Notes: generated from the sequence alone by a model not told the origin. A DNA stretch of 64,000 nt from Mycobacterium shinjukuense (GCF_010730055.1 NZ_AP022575.1:310001-374000); one strand, 5' to 3'; shown: positions 54,673-63,873, numbered from the stretch's first letter. A program made the numbers and translations.

Positions 54673-56082
54673 TCAGTGGTTGCTGGACGAATACGGCAGG
54701 CTGCTGCCCGAGTTCTCGTCGACCACGACCCGCCCGCCCAGGTACGGGAACGCGCGCTGGGCGCATGAGGTGCGGTTGCAGATCTTGCAACCCGCCCCGA
54801 TCGGGACCGCCGTGGACGGGTCGTCGAGCACGACCCCGGTGGAGTAGACGAGCTTGTCGGCGTGCTCCAGGTCGCAGCCCAGCCCGATGGCGAAATTCTT
54901 GTGCTGGCTCAGATAGCCGAGCCCTTCGGGCGCGGTGGTCTTAGCGACCCAGAAGTAGGACCGGCCGTCGGGCATTTGCGCGACCTGACGCACGATCCGG
55001 CCCGGCTGGGCGAAGGCGTCATGCACCACCCACAGCGGGCAGCTGCCGCCGACCCGGCTGAAGTGAAATGCGGTGGCGGACTGCCGTTTTGAGATGTTGC
55101 CGGCCCTGTCAGTGCGCACGAAGATGAACGGTATCCCGCGCTGCTGCGGGCGCTGCAGCGTCGACAACCGGTGGCACACGGTCTCGAAGCCCACCCCGAA
55201 CCGCCGGCCCAACAGATCGATGTCGTAGCGCAATTCCTCTGCGGCGCGGTGGAATTCGCGGTAGGGCAGCAGGAAGGCGCCGGCGAAGTAGTTGGCCAGC
55301 CCGATCCGGGCGACGCCGCGGGCTTCGGTGCTGAGCCGGTCATCGGTGGCCACCAGGGCCGAGATCAGGTCTGACTGGCTCAGCAGTGCCAGTTGGGTGG
55401 CGACCTGGAAGGCGCGCTGGCCGGGCAGCAACCAGTGGGCGACCCGAAGCACCTTGGTGTCCGGGTGGTAGCGGCGCTTGACGGTGTCGGGTAGCCCGTC
55501 GTCGATCACCACGGAGATGCCGAATCGCTCCCGGATCAGCTCGGCCAGCTGGATGTCCAACCCGCCGGGCCGCATCCCGCTCTCGGTGAACATCTGCTCG
55601 GCCGCCACGTCGAGCTCGCCGATGTAGTTGTTGCGGTCGTAGAAGAAATCGCGGACCTCTTCGAACGGCATCGGGCGCTCGGGCGGAAGTTCGGTTTCGG
55701 CGATCGCACGAGATCGATAGGCCTCCAGCTCCTCGGTGGCCTCGCGCAGCCGGCGGTGCACGGTGACCAGGCCGCGACCGACCTCGGGCATCCGGGCAAC
55801 GAATTCCTCGATCTGGCCGCGGCTGACCGCATGCTCGGCCGCGGTCTCGGTGAACACGTCGGACAGGTCAGCCACCAGCCGCGCATCGGCGTCGGAAGAG
55901 AAGTACTGGGCGGGCAGGTCGAAGCGCTCGGTGAGCGCGAGCAACACCGGCACGGTGATCGGCCGCTGATCGTTCTCCAGCTGGTTGACGTAGCTGGTGG
56001 ACAAATCCAGGGCGTGGGCCAGCGCGGCCTGGGTCAGCCCCCGTTCGTGGCGCAACCGCCGCAGCCGAGCACCCGAAAACAT
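54673..56082 (-). CDS. prpR: Propionate/methylcitrate regulator PrpR
   Basis: Transcriptional activator of the methylcitrate genes. From ATG 56082 the protein has 469 residues. An XRE helix-turn-helix (about residues 4-58, LRRLRHERGLTQAALAHALD and STSYVNQLENDQRP) is followed by an ImmA/IrrE-like segment (PYREFHRAAEELRYDIDLLG) and a C-terminal short-chain acyl-CoA sensing domain. Four cysteines near the end (GLGCDL, GAGCKICNRTSC) would hold the [4Fe-4S] cluster and ligand-sensing site known for PrpR. GTG 56091 is an alternative start. It diverges from prpD. Confidence 0.93.
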   Translation of the reverse strand: MFSGARLRRLRHERGLTQAALAHALDLSTSYVNQLENDQRPITVPVLLALTERFDLPAQYFSSDADARLVADLSDVFTETAAEHAVSRGQIEEFVARMPEVGRGLVTVHRRLREATEELEAYRSRAIAETELPPERPMPFEEVRDFFYDRNNYIGELDVAAEQMFTESGMRPGGLDIQLAELIRERFGISVVIDDGLPDTVKRRYHPDTKVLRVAHWLLPGQRAFQVATQLALLSQSDLISALVATDDRLSTEARGVARIGLANYFAGAFLLPYREFHRAAEELRYDIDLLGRRFGVGFETVCHRLSTLQRPQQRGIPFIFVRTDRAGNISKRQSATAFHFSRVGGSCPLWVVHDAFAQPGRIVRQVAQMPDGRSYFWVAKTTAPEGLGYLSQHKNFAIGLGCDLEHADKLVYSTGVVLDDPSTAVPIGAGCKICNRTSCAQRAFPYLGGRVVVDENSGSSLPYSSSNH

Positions 56083-56086
56083 CTTC

Positions 56087-56098
56087 GTCACCGGTGAC
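56087..56098. promoter_or_regulatory. 12-bp palindrome at the prpR start
   Basis: gtcaccggtgac is a perfect palindrome overlapping the first codons or ribosome site of prpR. It may be an autoregulatory site. Confidence 0.35.
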
Positions 56099-56124
56099 AC
56101 CCTACCCCCAATCCTATTTACAAG

Positions 56125-56134
56125 GTTTGCAAAC
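56125..56134. promoter_or_regulatory. PrpR/RamB-type operator TTTGCAAA
   Basis: The palindrome gtttgcaaac sits between the divergent prpR and prpD starts. TTTGCAAA is the core recognised by RamB-family regulators, including PrpR in M. tuberculosis. Its place supports autoregulation and control of prpDBC. Confidence 0.7.
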
Positions 56135-56210
56135 TGTGCCAAGTAAGGACACAAAAATCCACATTTCCAGTCTCTTTCGGTTGGTTTAGGGATTGCATAT
56201 TGTGCGGATC

Positions 56211-57716
56211 ATGGTGATGCATGCGGTCCGGGCGCGGCGCAGCGCCGATGATTTCCCACGCACCGAACACCTGGCTTACAAGATCGCGCAGGTCGCCGCC
56301 GACCCGGTTGCCGTCGAGCCAGAGACCGCGGAGATGGTGTGCAACCGCATCATCGACAACGCCGCCGTCAGCGCCGCAGCCGTGCTGCGCCGACCGGTCA
56401 CGGTGGCCCGCCACCAGGCGCTGGCGCATCCGGCGCGGCAAGGGGCCAGCGTCTTCGGCGTCACGGGCAGCTATTCCGCGGAATGGGCGGCGTGGGCCAA
56501 CGGCGTCGCGGTGCGCGAACTCGATTTCCACGACACATTTCTGGCCGCGGACTACTCCCACCCGGGCGACAACATCCCACCGCTGGTGGCGGTCGCCCAG
56601 CAGCTGCGCGTGGGCGGCGCTGACCTGATCCGGGGTCTGGCGACCGCCTACGAGGTGCACATCGACCTGGTGCGCGGCATCTGCCTGCACGAGCACAAGA
56701 TCGACCATGTTGCCCACCTCGGCCCGGCGGTGGCCGCCGGCATCGGGACCATGCTGAGGCTGGACACCGAGACCATCTACCACGCGATCGGCCAGGCCCT
56801 GCACCTGACCACCAGCACCCGCCAATCCCGTAAGGGTGCCATCTCCAGCTGGAAGGCGTTCGCCCCGGCACACGCGGGCAAGGTCGGCATCGAGGCGGTC
56901 GATCGGGCGATGCGTGGCGAGGGTTCGCCGGCTCCGATCTGGGAGGGCGAGGACGGCGTGATCGCCTGGCTGCTCGGCGGACCCGAGCGCACCTACCAGG
57001 TGCCTCTGCCCGGCCCCGGCGAGCCCAAGCGCGCCATTCTGGACAGCTATACCAAGCAGCACTCCGCGGAGTACCAGAGCCAGGCGCCCATCGACTTGGC
57101 CCGCCGGCTGCGCGAGCGCATCGGCGACCTGGACCAAATCGCGACGATCGTGCTACACACCAGCCACCACACCCACGTGGTGATCGGAACGGGATCCGGG
57201 GACCCACAGAAGTTCGATCCGGACTCGTCACGGGAAACCCTCGACCATTCGCTGCCCTACATCTTCGCGGTGGCGTTGCAGGACGGCAGCTGGCACCACG
57301 AGCGTTCCTATGCACCCGAGCGGGCGCACCGGCCCGACACGGTGGCGCTGTGGCACAAGATTTCCACCGTCGAGGATCCCGAATGGACCCGCCGGTATCA
57401 CTCATCCGATCCGGCGACCAAGGCGTTCGGGGCGCGCGCGGAGGTGACGCTCAAGAGCGGCGAGGTGATCGTCGACGAACTGGCGGTGGCCGATGCGCAT
57501 CCGCTGGGCGCCCGGCCGTTCGAGCGCAAGCAATACGTGGAGAAGTTCACCGAGCTCGCCGAGGACATCGTGGAACCCGCTGAGCAGCAGCGGTTTCTGT
57601 CCACCGTGGACGGTCTGGCCGACCTCGGCGCCGGTGGGTTGGGCGGGCTGAACGTTTTGGTCGATCCGCGGGTGCTGGACAGGGCTCCGGTGATTCCGCC
57701 GGGGATCTTCCAATGA
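56211..57716 (+). CDS. prpD: 2-methylcitrate dehydratase
   Basis: Dehydrates 2-methylcitrate to 2-methyl-cis-aconitate in propionyl-CoA breakdown. The protein belongs to the MmgE/PrpD family (about 500 residues). The N-terminal RSADDFPRTEHLAYKIAQ and HPGDNIPPLVAVAQ, and KGAISSWKAFAPAHAGKVG, are conserved. ATG 56211 is chosen, ten bases behind the -10-like CATATT; TTG 56193 and ATG 56217 are alternatives. Its stop overlaps the prpB ATG (ATGA). Confidence 0.94.
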   Translation: MVMHAVRARRSADDFPRTEHLAYKIAQVAADPVAVEPETAEMVCNRIIDNAAVSAAAVLRRPVTVARHQALAHPARQGASVFGVTGSYSAEWAAWANGVAVRELDFHDTFLAADYSHPGDNIPPLVAVAQQLRVGGADLIRGLATAYEVHIDLVRGICLHEHKIDHVAHLGPAVAAGIGTMLRLDTETIYHAIGQALHLTTSTRQSRKGAISSWKAFAPAHAGKVGIEAVDRAMRGEGSPAPIWEGEDGVIAWLLGGPERTYQVPLPGPGEPKRAILDSYTKQHSAEYQSQAPIDLARRLRERIGDLDQIATIVLHTSHHTHVVIGTGSGDPQKFDPDSSRETLDHSLPYIFAVALQDGSWHHERSYAPERAHRPDTVALWHKISTVEDPEWTRRYHSSDPATKAFGARAEVTLKSGEVIVDELAVADAHPLGARPFERKQYVEKFTELAEDIVEPAEQQRFLSTVDGLADLGAGGLGGLNVLVDPRVLDRAPVIPPGIFQ

Positions 57717-58609
57717 CCGGGCTGCTCGCGGCGGCCACGCCTGTCGCCGACAAACGCATCGCATTTCGGGCTGGCCTGAGATCCGGTCGGCTGCAACGTC
57801 TTCCGGGTGCGTTCTCGCCGCTGGTGGCCAAGGCGATTGCCGAGATCGGGTTTGACGGCGTCTATGTTTCCGGCGCAGCGCTGTCGGCCGACCTCGGGTT
57901 GCCCGACATCGGGTTGACAACCCTGACCGAGGTCGCCGCACGCGGCGCCCAAATCGCCGCGGCCACAGACCTGCCGACGCTGATCGATGCGGACACCGGA
58001 TTCGGCTCGCCGCTGAACGCCGCGCGCACCGTAAGCCTGCTGGAGCAGGCCGGCCTGGCCGGATGTCACCTGGAAGATCAGGTCAACCCGAAGCGCTGCG
58101 GTCACCTCGACGGGAAGGCGGTCATCCCCACCGCCGAGATGGTAAGGCGTTTGGGCGCAGCGGTATCCGCGCGGCGCGACGCTAACTTCGTGATCTGCGC
58201 CCGCACCGACGCGGCCGGTGTGGAGGGCCTGCCCGCCGCGATCGACCGCGCCCGCGCCTACGCCGATGCGGGTGCCGACATGATCTTCACCGAGGCGCTG
58301 GTCGAAGTGGCCGATTTCGAGAAGTTCCGTGCCGCGGTCGATGTCCCACTGCTGGCCAACATGACCGAGTTCGGCAAGTCACCACTGCTGACCGCGCGGC
58401 AATTGGGCGACATCGGTTACAACGCCGTCATCTACCCGGTCACCACGTTACGCCTGGCGATGTTCGCCGTCGAGGCAGGCCTTCGTGAAATCGATTCAAC
58501 GGGAACGCAATCCGGCCTGCTAGAGCGAATGCAGCAGCGCAGCCGGCTTTATCAGCTGCTGCGCTACTCCGACTACGAGGAGGTAATCCATGACCGCGCC
58601 CACGGTTGA
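57713..58609 (+). CDS. prpB: 2-methylisocitrate lyase
   Basis: Cleaves 2-methylisocitrate to pyruvate and succinate, the last step of the methylcitrate cycle. The 298-residue protein has the isocitrate lyase/PEP mutase fold, with catalytic KRCGH (127-131, Cys129), IDADTGFGSP and EDQVNPKRCGH. It overlaps prpD by four bases and prpC by 20 bases. M. tuberculosis lacks this gene and uses isocitrate lyase instead, so this locus is more complete. Confidence 0.95.
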   Translation: MTGLLAAATPVADKRIAFRAGLRSGRLQRLPGAFSPLVAKAIAEIGFDGVYVSGAALSADLGLPDIGLTTLTEVAARGAQIAAATDLPTLIDADTGFGSPLNAARTVSLLEQAGLAGCHLEDQVNPKRCGHLDGKAVIPTAEMVRRLGAAVSARRDANFVICARTDAAGVEGLPAAIDRARAYADAGADMIFTEALVEVADFEKFRAAVDVPLLANMTEFGKSPLLTARQLGDIGYNAVIYPVTTLRLAMFAVEAGLREIDSTGTQSGLLERMQQRSRLYQLLRYSDYEEVIHDRAHG

Positions 58610-59714
58610 TGCGCAACCCGACATCAAGAAGGGCCTTGCCGGTGTGGTGGTGGACACCACCGCGATTTCCAAGGTGGTCTCGGATACCAATTCGTTGACC
58701 TACCGGGGATATCCGGTCCAGGATCTGGCGACGCACTGCAGTTTCGAGCAGGTCGCCTTCCTGCTGTGGCGTGGTGAGTTGCCCACCGATGCCGAGTTGG
58801 CGTTGTTTAGCCAGCGGGAACGGGCCAGCCGTCGGGTGGACCGCTCCATGCTGTCGCTGTTGGCCAAGCTGCCAGACAACTGCCACCCGATGGATGTGGT
58901 GCGCACCGCGATCAGCTATCTGGGCGCCGAGGACCCAGACGAGGACGACGCCTCGGCCAACCGCGCCAAGGCGCTGCGCATGATGGCCGTGTTGCCCACG
59001 ATCGTGGCGATCGACATGCGGCGCCGGCGCGGGTTGCCTCCGGTCCCGCCGCACAGCGGGCTAAGCTACGCCGAGAACTTCCTACGCATGTGCTTCGGCG
59101 AGGTGCCCGAACCCGCCGTCGTGTCGGCGTTCGAGCAGTCGATGATCCTTTACGCCGAACACGGGTTCAACGCGTCGACGTTCGCCGCCAGGGTGGTGAC
59201 CTCGACCCAATCCGACATCTACAGCGCGGTGACCGGCGCGATCGGCGCGCTCAAGGGGCGGCTGCATGGCGGCGCGAACGAGGCCGTCATGCACGACATG
59301 ATCGAGATCGGCGATCCGGCCAACGCGCGGGAGTGGTTGCGCGGCAAGCTCGCCCGCAAGGAGAAGATCATGGGCTTCGGGCATCGGGTGTACCGGAACG
59401 GCGACTCCCGGGTGCCGACCATGAAACACGCGTTGGCGCGCGTGGCCGCGGCGCGCGACGGCCAGCGCTGGCTGGATATCTACGACGTCCTCGAGGCCGA
59501 AATGCAGGCCGCTACCGGGATCAAGCCCAATCTCGATTTTCCGACCGGTCCCGCGTACTACCTGATGGGATTCGACATCGCCAGCTTCACACCGATCTTC
59601 GTGATGAGCAGGATCACCGGCTGGACCGCACACATCATGGAACAGACCGCGGCCAACGCGTTGATCCGGCCACTGAGCGCGTACTCCGGGCGCGAGCAGC
59701 GGGCGCTGCCGTAA
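58590..59714 (+). CDS. prpC: 2-methylcitrate synthase
   Basis: Condenses propionyl-CoA with oxaloacetate. The 374-residue protein belongs to the citrate synthase family, orthologous to GltA1/PrpC. Catalytic residues lie in LHGGANEAV (His), GFGHRVYRNGDSR (His) and NLDFPTGPAYYLMGF (Asp). ATG 58590 behind GAGG lies inside the prpB 3' end, so the three genes are one coupled operon. Confidence 0.95.
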   Translation: MTAPTVDAQPDIKKGLAGVVVDTTAISKVVSDTNSLTYRGYPVQDLATHCSFEQVAFLLWRGELPTDAELALFSQRERASRRVDRSMLSLLAKLPDNCHPMDVVRTAISYLGAEDPDEDDASANRAKALRMMAVLPTIVAIDMRRRRGLPPVPPHSGLSYAENFLRMCFGEVPEPAVVSAFEQSMILYAEHGFNASTFAARVVTSTQSDIYSAVTGAIGALKGRLHGGANEAVMHDMIEIGDPANAREWLRGKLARKEKIMGFGHRVYRNGDSRVPTMKHALARVAAARDGQRWLDIYDVLEAEMQAATGIKPNLDFPTGPAYYLMGFDIASFTPIFVMSRITGWTAHIMEQTAANALIRPLSAYSGREQRALP

Positions 59715-59764
59715 ACCGGCGCACACCAAACGGGGGTTCGATGCCGCCAACCCGAGCACGCACC

Positions 59765-59778
59765 TAGAACACGTTCTA
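59765..59778. promoter_or_regulatory. KstR-type operator
   Basis: TAGAACACGTTCTA fits the KstR consensus TnnAACnnGTTnnA at every fixed position and is a perfect 6+2+6 palindrome. It ends 12 bases before the DUF3556 ATG, where it would overlap the promoter. KstR represses sterol-catabolism genes until 3-oxo-cholestenoyl-CoA is present. Confidence 0.8.
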
Positions 59779-59790
59779 GTCTTGTGGGCT

Positions 59791-61512
59791 ATGGGATTTC
59801 TGCAGCCCCGACTGCCGGATATCGACTTGGCGGAGTGGAGCAAGGGCACCCGCAGCGAGAAGATCCGCCCGATGGCCAGCCACTGGGCCGAGGTGGGCTT
59901 CGGCACGCCGGTGGTGCTGCACTTGTGCTACGTCGCCAAGATCCTGCTGTACGTCCTGGTGGGTTGGCTGATCGTGCTGACCACCAAGGGGATCGATGGA
60001 TTCACCAATGTGGCAGCGTGGTACACCGAGCCGATCGTGTTCCAGAAGGTCGTGCTCTACACGATGCTGTTCGAGGTGGTCGGGTTGGGCTGCGGCTTCG
60101 GGCCGCTGAACAACCGGTACTGCCCGCCGATGGGCTCGATTCTGTACTGGATGAGGTTCGGCACCGTCCGGCTGCCGCCGTGGCCGGAGCGTGTCCCGCT
60201 GACCAGGGGAACCAAGCGCAAGCCGGTGGACGTCGCGCTGTATGCGCTGCTGCTGGTGCTGTTGCTGTCGGCGCTGTTCACCGGGGGCACCGGCCCGATA
60301 CCGGAGCTGGGCACCAAGGTCGGGCTGCTGCCCGCGTGGCAGATCGTGCTCATCCTGGTGCTGCTCGGGATGTTGGGCCTGCGCGACAAGGTGATCTTCC
60401 TGGCCGCCCGCGGCGAGGTCTATGCCACCTTGACGGTGACCTTCCTGTTCGGCGGTGTCGACATGATCGTGGCCGCCAAGCTGGTGTTCCTGGTGATCTG
60501 GATGGGCGCGGCGACGTCGAAGCTCAACAGGCACTTCGCCTTTGTGATATCGACCATGATGTCCAACAACCCGCTGTTGCGGCCGCGGTTCGTCAAGCGG
60601 TTGTTCTTCGCGAAGTTCCCCGACGACCTGCGGCCCGGACTGTTGTCGCGGATCGTGGCCCACGTCAGCACTTTCGTCGAGATGTGCGTGCCAGTGGTGA
60701 TGTTCGTCGCGCACGGCGGCTGGCCAACGGCGGTGGCCGCGACCGCGATGGTGTGCTTTCACCTGGGGATCTTGACGGCGATCCCGATGGGCGTGCCGCT
60801 GGAGTGGAACGTGTTCATGATCTTCGGCGTGCTGTCGCTGTTCGTCGGGCATGCCAGCCTCGGCCTAACGGACGTGAAAAACCCTGTGCCGGTCGCGATC
60901 CTGATCGCTGTGATCGCGGGCATCGTCATCGTGGGCAACCTGTTCCCGCGCAAGATCTCGTTTTTGCCCGCCATGCGCTATTACGCCGGCAATTGGGACA
61001 CCACGCTGTGGTGCATCAAGCCCTCCGCCGAGGACAAGATCAACCGGGGCATCGTCGCGATCGCCAGCATGCCGGCCGCGCAGCTGGAGCGCTACTACGG
61101 CAAGGGGCGAGCACAGATCCCGATGTACCTCGGATACGCGTTTCGCGCGATGAATACCCATGGCAGGGCGCTGTTTACGCTCGCGCATCGAGCGATGGCG
61201 GGCCATGACGAAGACGACTACGTCATCACCGACGGCGAACGGATCTGCAGCACCGCCGTGGGGTGGAATTTCGGCGACGGCCACATGCACAACGAGCAAC
61301 TGATCGAGGCGATGCAACAGCGCTGCCGCTTCGAACCCGGTGAGGTGCGGGTGGTGCTGCTCGACGCCCAGCCCATCCACCGGCAGACCCAGACATACCG
61401 GCTGGTGGACGCGGCGACCGGCGAGTTCGAGCGCGGCTATGTCCGGGTGGCCGACATGGTCACCCGGCAGCCCTGGGACGACGACGTGCCGGTCCAGGTG
61501 CTGTCGGAGTAG
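59791..61512 (+). CDS. DUF3556 polytopic membrane protein (Rv1132-like)
   Basis: A 573-residue membrane protein from ATG 59791 with about nine to ten helices in residues 40-400 and a cytoplasmic C-terminal domain of about 170 residues (VITDGERICSTAVGWNFGDG, HMHNEQLIEAMQQRCRFEPG). DUF3556 proteins occur in sterol-degrading actinobacteria; no function is established. A KstR-type site lies 12 bases upstream of the start. It is preceded by prpC on the same strand (76 bases) but has its own promoter region. Confidence 0.9.
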   Translation: MGFLQPRLPDIDLAEWSKGTRSEKIRPMASHWAEVGFGTPVVLHLCYVAKILLYVLVGWLIVLTTKGIDGFTNVAAWYTEPIVFQKVVLYTMLFEVVGLGCGFGPLNNRYCPPMGSILYWMRFGTVRLPPWPERVPLTRGTKRKPVDVALYALLLVLLLSALFTGGTGPIPELGTKVGLLPAWQIVLILVLLGMLGLRDKVIFLAARGEVYATLTVTFLFGGVDMIVAAKLVFLVIWMGAATSKLNRHFAFVISTMMSNNPLLRPRFVKRLFFAKFPDDLRPGLLSRIVAHVSTFVEMCVPVVMFVAHGGWPTAVAATAMVCFHLGILTAIPMGVPLEWNVFMIFGVLSLFVGHASLGLTDVKNPVPVAILIAVIAGIVIVGNLFPRKISFLPAMRYYAGNWDTTLWCIKPSAEDKINRGIVAIASMPAAQLERYYGKGRAQIPMYLGYAFRAMNTHGRALFTLAHRAMAGHDEDDYVITDGERICSTAVGWNFGDGHMHNEQLIEAMQQRCRFEPGEVRVVLLDAQPIHRQTQTYRLVDAATGEFERGYVRVADMVTRQPWDDDVPVQVLSE

Positions 61513-63873
61513 CCCCGGCGAGCAGACGCAAAAGCCCCCGAAAACACCGGTTTTCGGGGGCTTTTGCGTCTGCTCACCAGGCCTCGCAGGCCTAGGCGCC
61601 CGCGCGGCGCCCGCGCGCACCTCCCGCGCCGCGGCGACCATGTTCCGCAGCGACGCGGTCACCTCGTCGACGTTGCGGGTCTTCAGGCCACAGTCGGGGT
61701 TGACCCACAGTCGCTCGGCCGGCACGGCGCGCACCGCGGCGCGCAACGAGTCGGCCATCTCCTCAGCGGAGGGCACCCGCGGCGAGTGAATGTCATAGAC
61801 ACCCGGGCCCACGCTGTTGGCGAAGCCGATCGCGTTCAGGTCGTCGAGCACCTCCATGTGTGACCGGGCCGCCTCCAGCGACGTCACGTCGGCGTCCAGG
61901 TCGGCGATCGCCCCGATCACCTCACCGAACTCCGAGTAGCACAGGTGGGTGTGGATCTGGGTCGAGTCGGCGACGCCGGAGGTAGCCAACCGGAAGGCCC
62001 CAACCGCCCAACGCAAGTACTCCGCCTGATCGGCGCGCCGCAACGGCAGCAGCTCGCGCAGCGCGGGCTCGTCGACCTGGATGATCGCGATTCCCGCGGA
62101 CTGCAAGTCCACGGTCTCGTCGCGAATGGCCAGCGCCACCTGGTTGGCGGTGTCGGCCAGCGGCTGGTCGTCCCGCACGAACGACCACGCCAGGATGGTG
62201 ACCGGCCCGGTCAACATGCCCTTCACCGGCTTGTCGGTCAGCGACTGCGCGTAGGTGATCCACTCGACGGTCATCGGGCGGGTGCGGGCCACGTCGCCGT
62301 AGAGGATCGGCGGACGCACGCACCGGCTGCCGTAGGACTGCACCCAGCCGTTCTGGGTGGCGAAGAAGCCCTCCAGCTGCTCGGCGAAGTACTGCACCAT
62401 GTCGTTGCGCTCCGGCTCACCATGCACCAGCACATCCAGCCCGAGTCGCTCCTGCAGCGCGATGACCTCGGCGATCTCGGCCTTCATCCGGCGGACGTAC
62501 TCGGCCTCGTCGATCTCACCGGCCCGCAGCGCCGCCCGTGCCTTGCGGATCGCGGAGGTCTGCGGGTAGGAGCCGATCGTCGTGGTCGGCAGCGGCGGCA
62601 GGTGTAGCCGCGCGTCCTGGCTGGCGCGGCGCCGGGCCGCCTCGCCGCGGTGAGCGCCGGAGGCGACGATCGACTCGATGCGGGCCCGGACCTGCCCGTT
62701 GCGCAGGCGCGGATCGCGCTTGCGGGACGCCACCGCGGCGTTGGATGCGGCGATCTCGTCGGCGACCGCGTCTCGCCCGTCGCGCAGCGCGCGTGCCAGC
62801 ACCACGACCTCGCGCACCTTTTCGGCACCGAACGCCAGCCAGCTGCGCAGGTTGTCGTCCAGCCCGGTTTCCAGGGCCAGCGAGTACGGCACGTGCAGCG
62901 TCGAACACGACGTCGACACAGCAACGGCAGCCGCCGAGCCCAGCAGGGTCGCCAGCTTGCTCAGCGCGGCCTCCAGGTCGGTGCGCCAGACGTTGCGCCC
63001 GTCGACGACCCCGGCCACCAGCGTCTTGCCGGCCAGCTCAGGTACCCCGGCCACCGCGGTGTGCGCACCGGCCACCAGGTCGACGCCGACCGCCTCGACC
63101 GGGGTGCGCGCCAGCGCGGCCAGGGCCGCACCCGGGTCACCAAAGTAGGTGGCGACGAAAAGTGCCGGGCGGTTGGCCAGCGATCCCAGCGCGGTGTACA
63201 GGCGCTCGGCCAGCGCGGGCGCGTCCGGCGAGATGTCGGTGACCAGCGCCGGTTCGTCGAGCTGCACCCACGCGGCACCGTTGGCGGCCAGCAGCGACAG
63301 CAGCTCGGAGTAGACCGGCACCAGCTCTTCGAGCCGTCCGATGGGTGCGCCCGCACCGTCGACGGCCTTGCTCAGCAACAGGAAGGTGATCGGCCCGATG
63401 ACGACCGGGCGTGCCGGTATTCCCAGTTCCTGCGCCTCTTTGAGCTCGGCGAGCACCTTGTCGGGGTGCAGCGTGAACCGGGTTGACGGCCCGATTTCGG
63501 GAACCAGGTAGTGGTAGTTGGTGTCAAACCATTTCGTCATCTCCAGCGGCGCGATCTGGTCGTTGCCGCGGGCGGCGGCAAAATAGCGGTCCAGGTCGTC
63601 GGAGATCTCGGTCACCCGGGGAGGCAGCGCGCCGAGCAGCACCGCGGTGTCGAGCATCTGGTCGTAGTAGGAGAAGGTGTTCACCGGCACCGAGTCCAGA
63701 CCGGCGGCGGCCAGGTCGGACCAGGTGTCGCGGCGCAGCGTGGCGGCGACGGCCTCCAGGTCGGCTCGGCTGGTGCGCCCGGCCCAGTAGCCCTCGGTGG
63801 CGCGCTTGAGTTCGCGGCGCGGGCCGATGCGCGGGGAGCCGGTAATGGTTGCGGTAAACGGTTGAGCGGTCAC
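60865..63873 (-). CDS. metE: Cobalamin-independent methionine synthase, stop codon lost
   Basis: Transfers a methyl group from 5-methyl-THF-polyglutamate to homocysteine. The enzyme part covers residues 1 to about 750 (DNA 63873-61620): SPRIGPRRELKRATEGYWAG at the start and the zinc and catalytic region IQVDEPALRELLPL, then VNPDCGLKTRNVDEVTASLR at the end, normally the last 20 residues. A duplication with 11-base period (ggcgcccgc at 61595-61603 and 61606-61614) shifts the frame so the original TAG (61594-61592) is missed. The frame then runs through the terminator and on to 60865, adding about 245 junk residues (1002 in total). Without the repeat the protein would be 756 residues. GAAGGACC precedes the GTG start. 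Confidence 0.88.
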   Translation of the reverse strand: MTAQPFTATITGSPRIGPRRELKRATEGYWAGRTSRADLEAVAATLRRDTWSDLAAAGLDSVPVNTFSYYDQMLDTAVLLGALPPRVTEISDDLDRYFAAARGNDQIAPLEMTKWFDTNYHYLVPEIGPSTRFTLHPDKVLAELKEAQELGIPARPVVIGPITFLLLSKAVDGAGAPIGRLEELVPVYSELLSLLAANGAAWVQLDEPALVTDISPDAPALAERLYTALGSLANRPALFVATYFGDPGAALAALARTPVEAVGVDLVAGAHTAVAGVPELAGKTLVAGVVDGRNVWRTDLEAALSKLATLLGSAAAVAVSTSCSTLHVPYSLALETGLDDNLRSWLAFGAEKVREVVVLARALRDGRDAVADEIAASNAAVASRKRDPRLRNGQVRARIESIVASGAHRGEAARRRASQDARLHLPPLPTTTIGSYPQTSAIRKARAALRAGEIDEAEYVRRMKAEIAEVIALQERLGLDVLVHGEPERNDMVQYFAEQLEGFFATQNGWVQSYGSRCVRPPILYGDVARTRPMTVEWITYAQSLTDKPVKGMLTGPVTILAWSFVRDDQPLADTANQVALAIRDETVDLQSAGIAIIQVDEPALRELLPLRRADQAEYLRWAVGAFRLATSGVADSTQIHTHLCYSEFGEVIGAIADLDADVTSLEAARSHMEVLDDLNAIGFANSVGPGVYDIHSPRVPSAEEMADSLRAAVRAVPAERLWVNPDCGLKTRNVDEVTASLRNMVAAAREVRAGAARAPRPARPGEQTQKPPKTGVFGGFCVCSPGLLRQHLDRHVVVPGLPGDHVGHPDIAALELAGRRVHQPVCLGLPVDGLGVEQHHPHLTGFEAAALLHRLDQLLVVHVAVAEIPPHGGAADPFAVGDDVVVFVMARHRSMRERKQRPAMGIHRAKRVSEVHRDLCSPLAVVALQLRGRHAGDRDDAPVDLVLGGGLDAPQRGVPIAGVIAHGGQKRDLAREQVAHDDDARDHSDQDRDRHRVFHVR
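61520..61575. terminator. 26-bp perfect bidirectional terminator
   Basis: Arms 61520-61545 and 61550-61575 are perfectly complementary over 26 bases with a four-base loop (accg). The stem includes cgggggc and gttttc runs, with T-rich stretches for both directions (cttttgcg). It sits between the convergent DUF3556 and metE genes. Confidence 0.85.
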
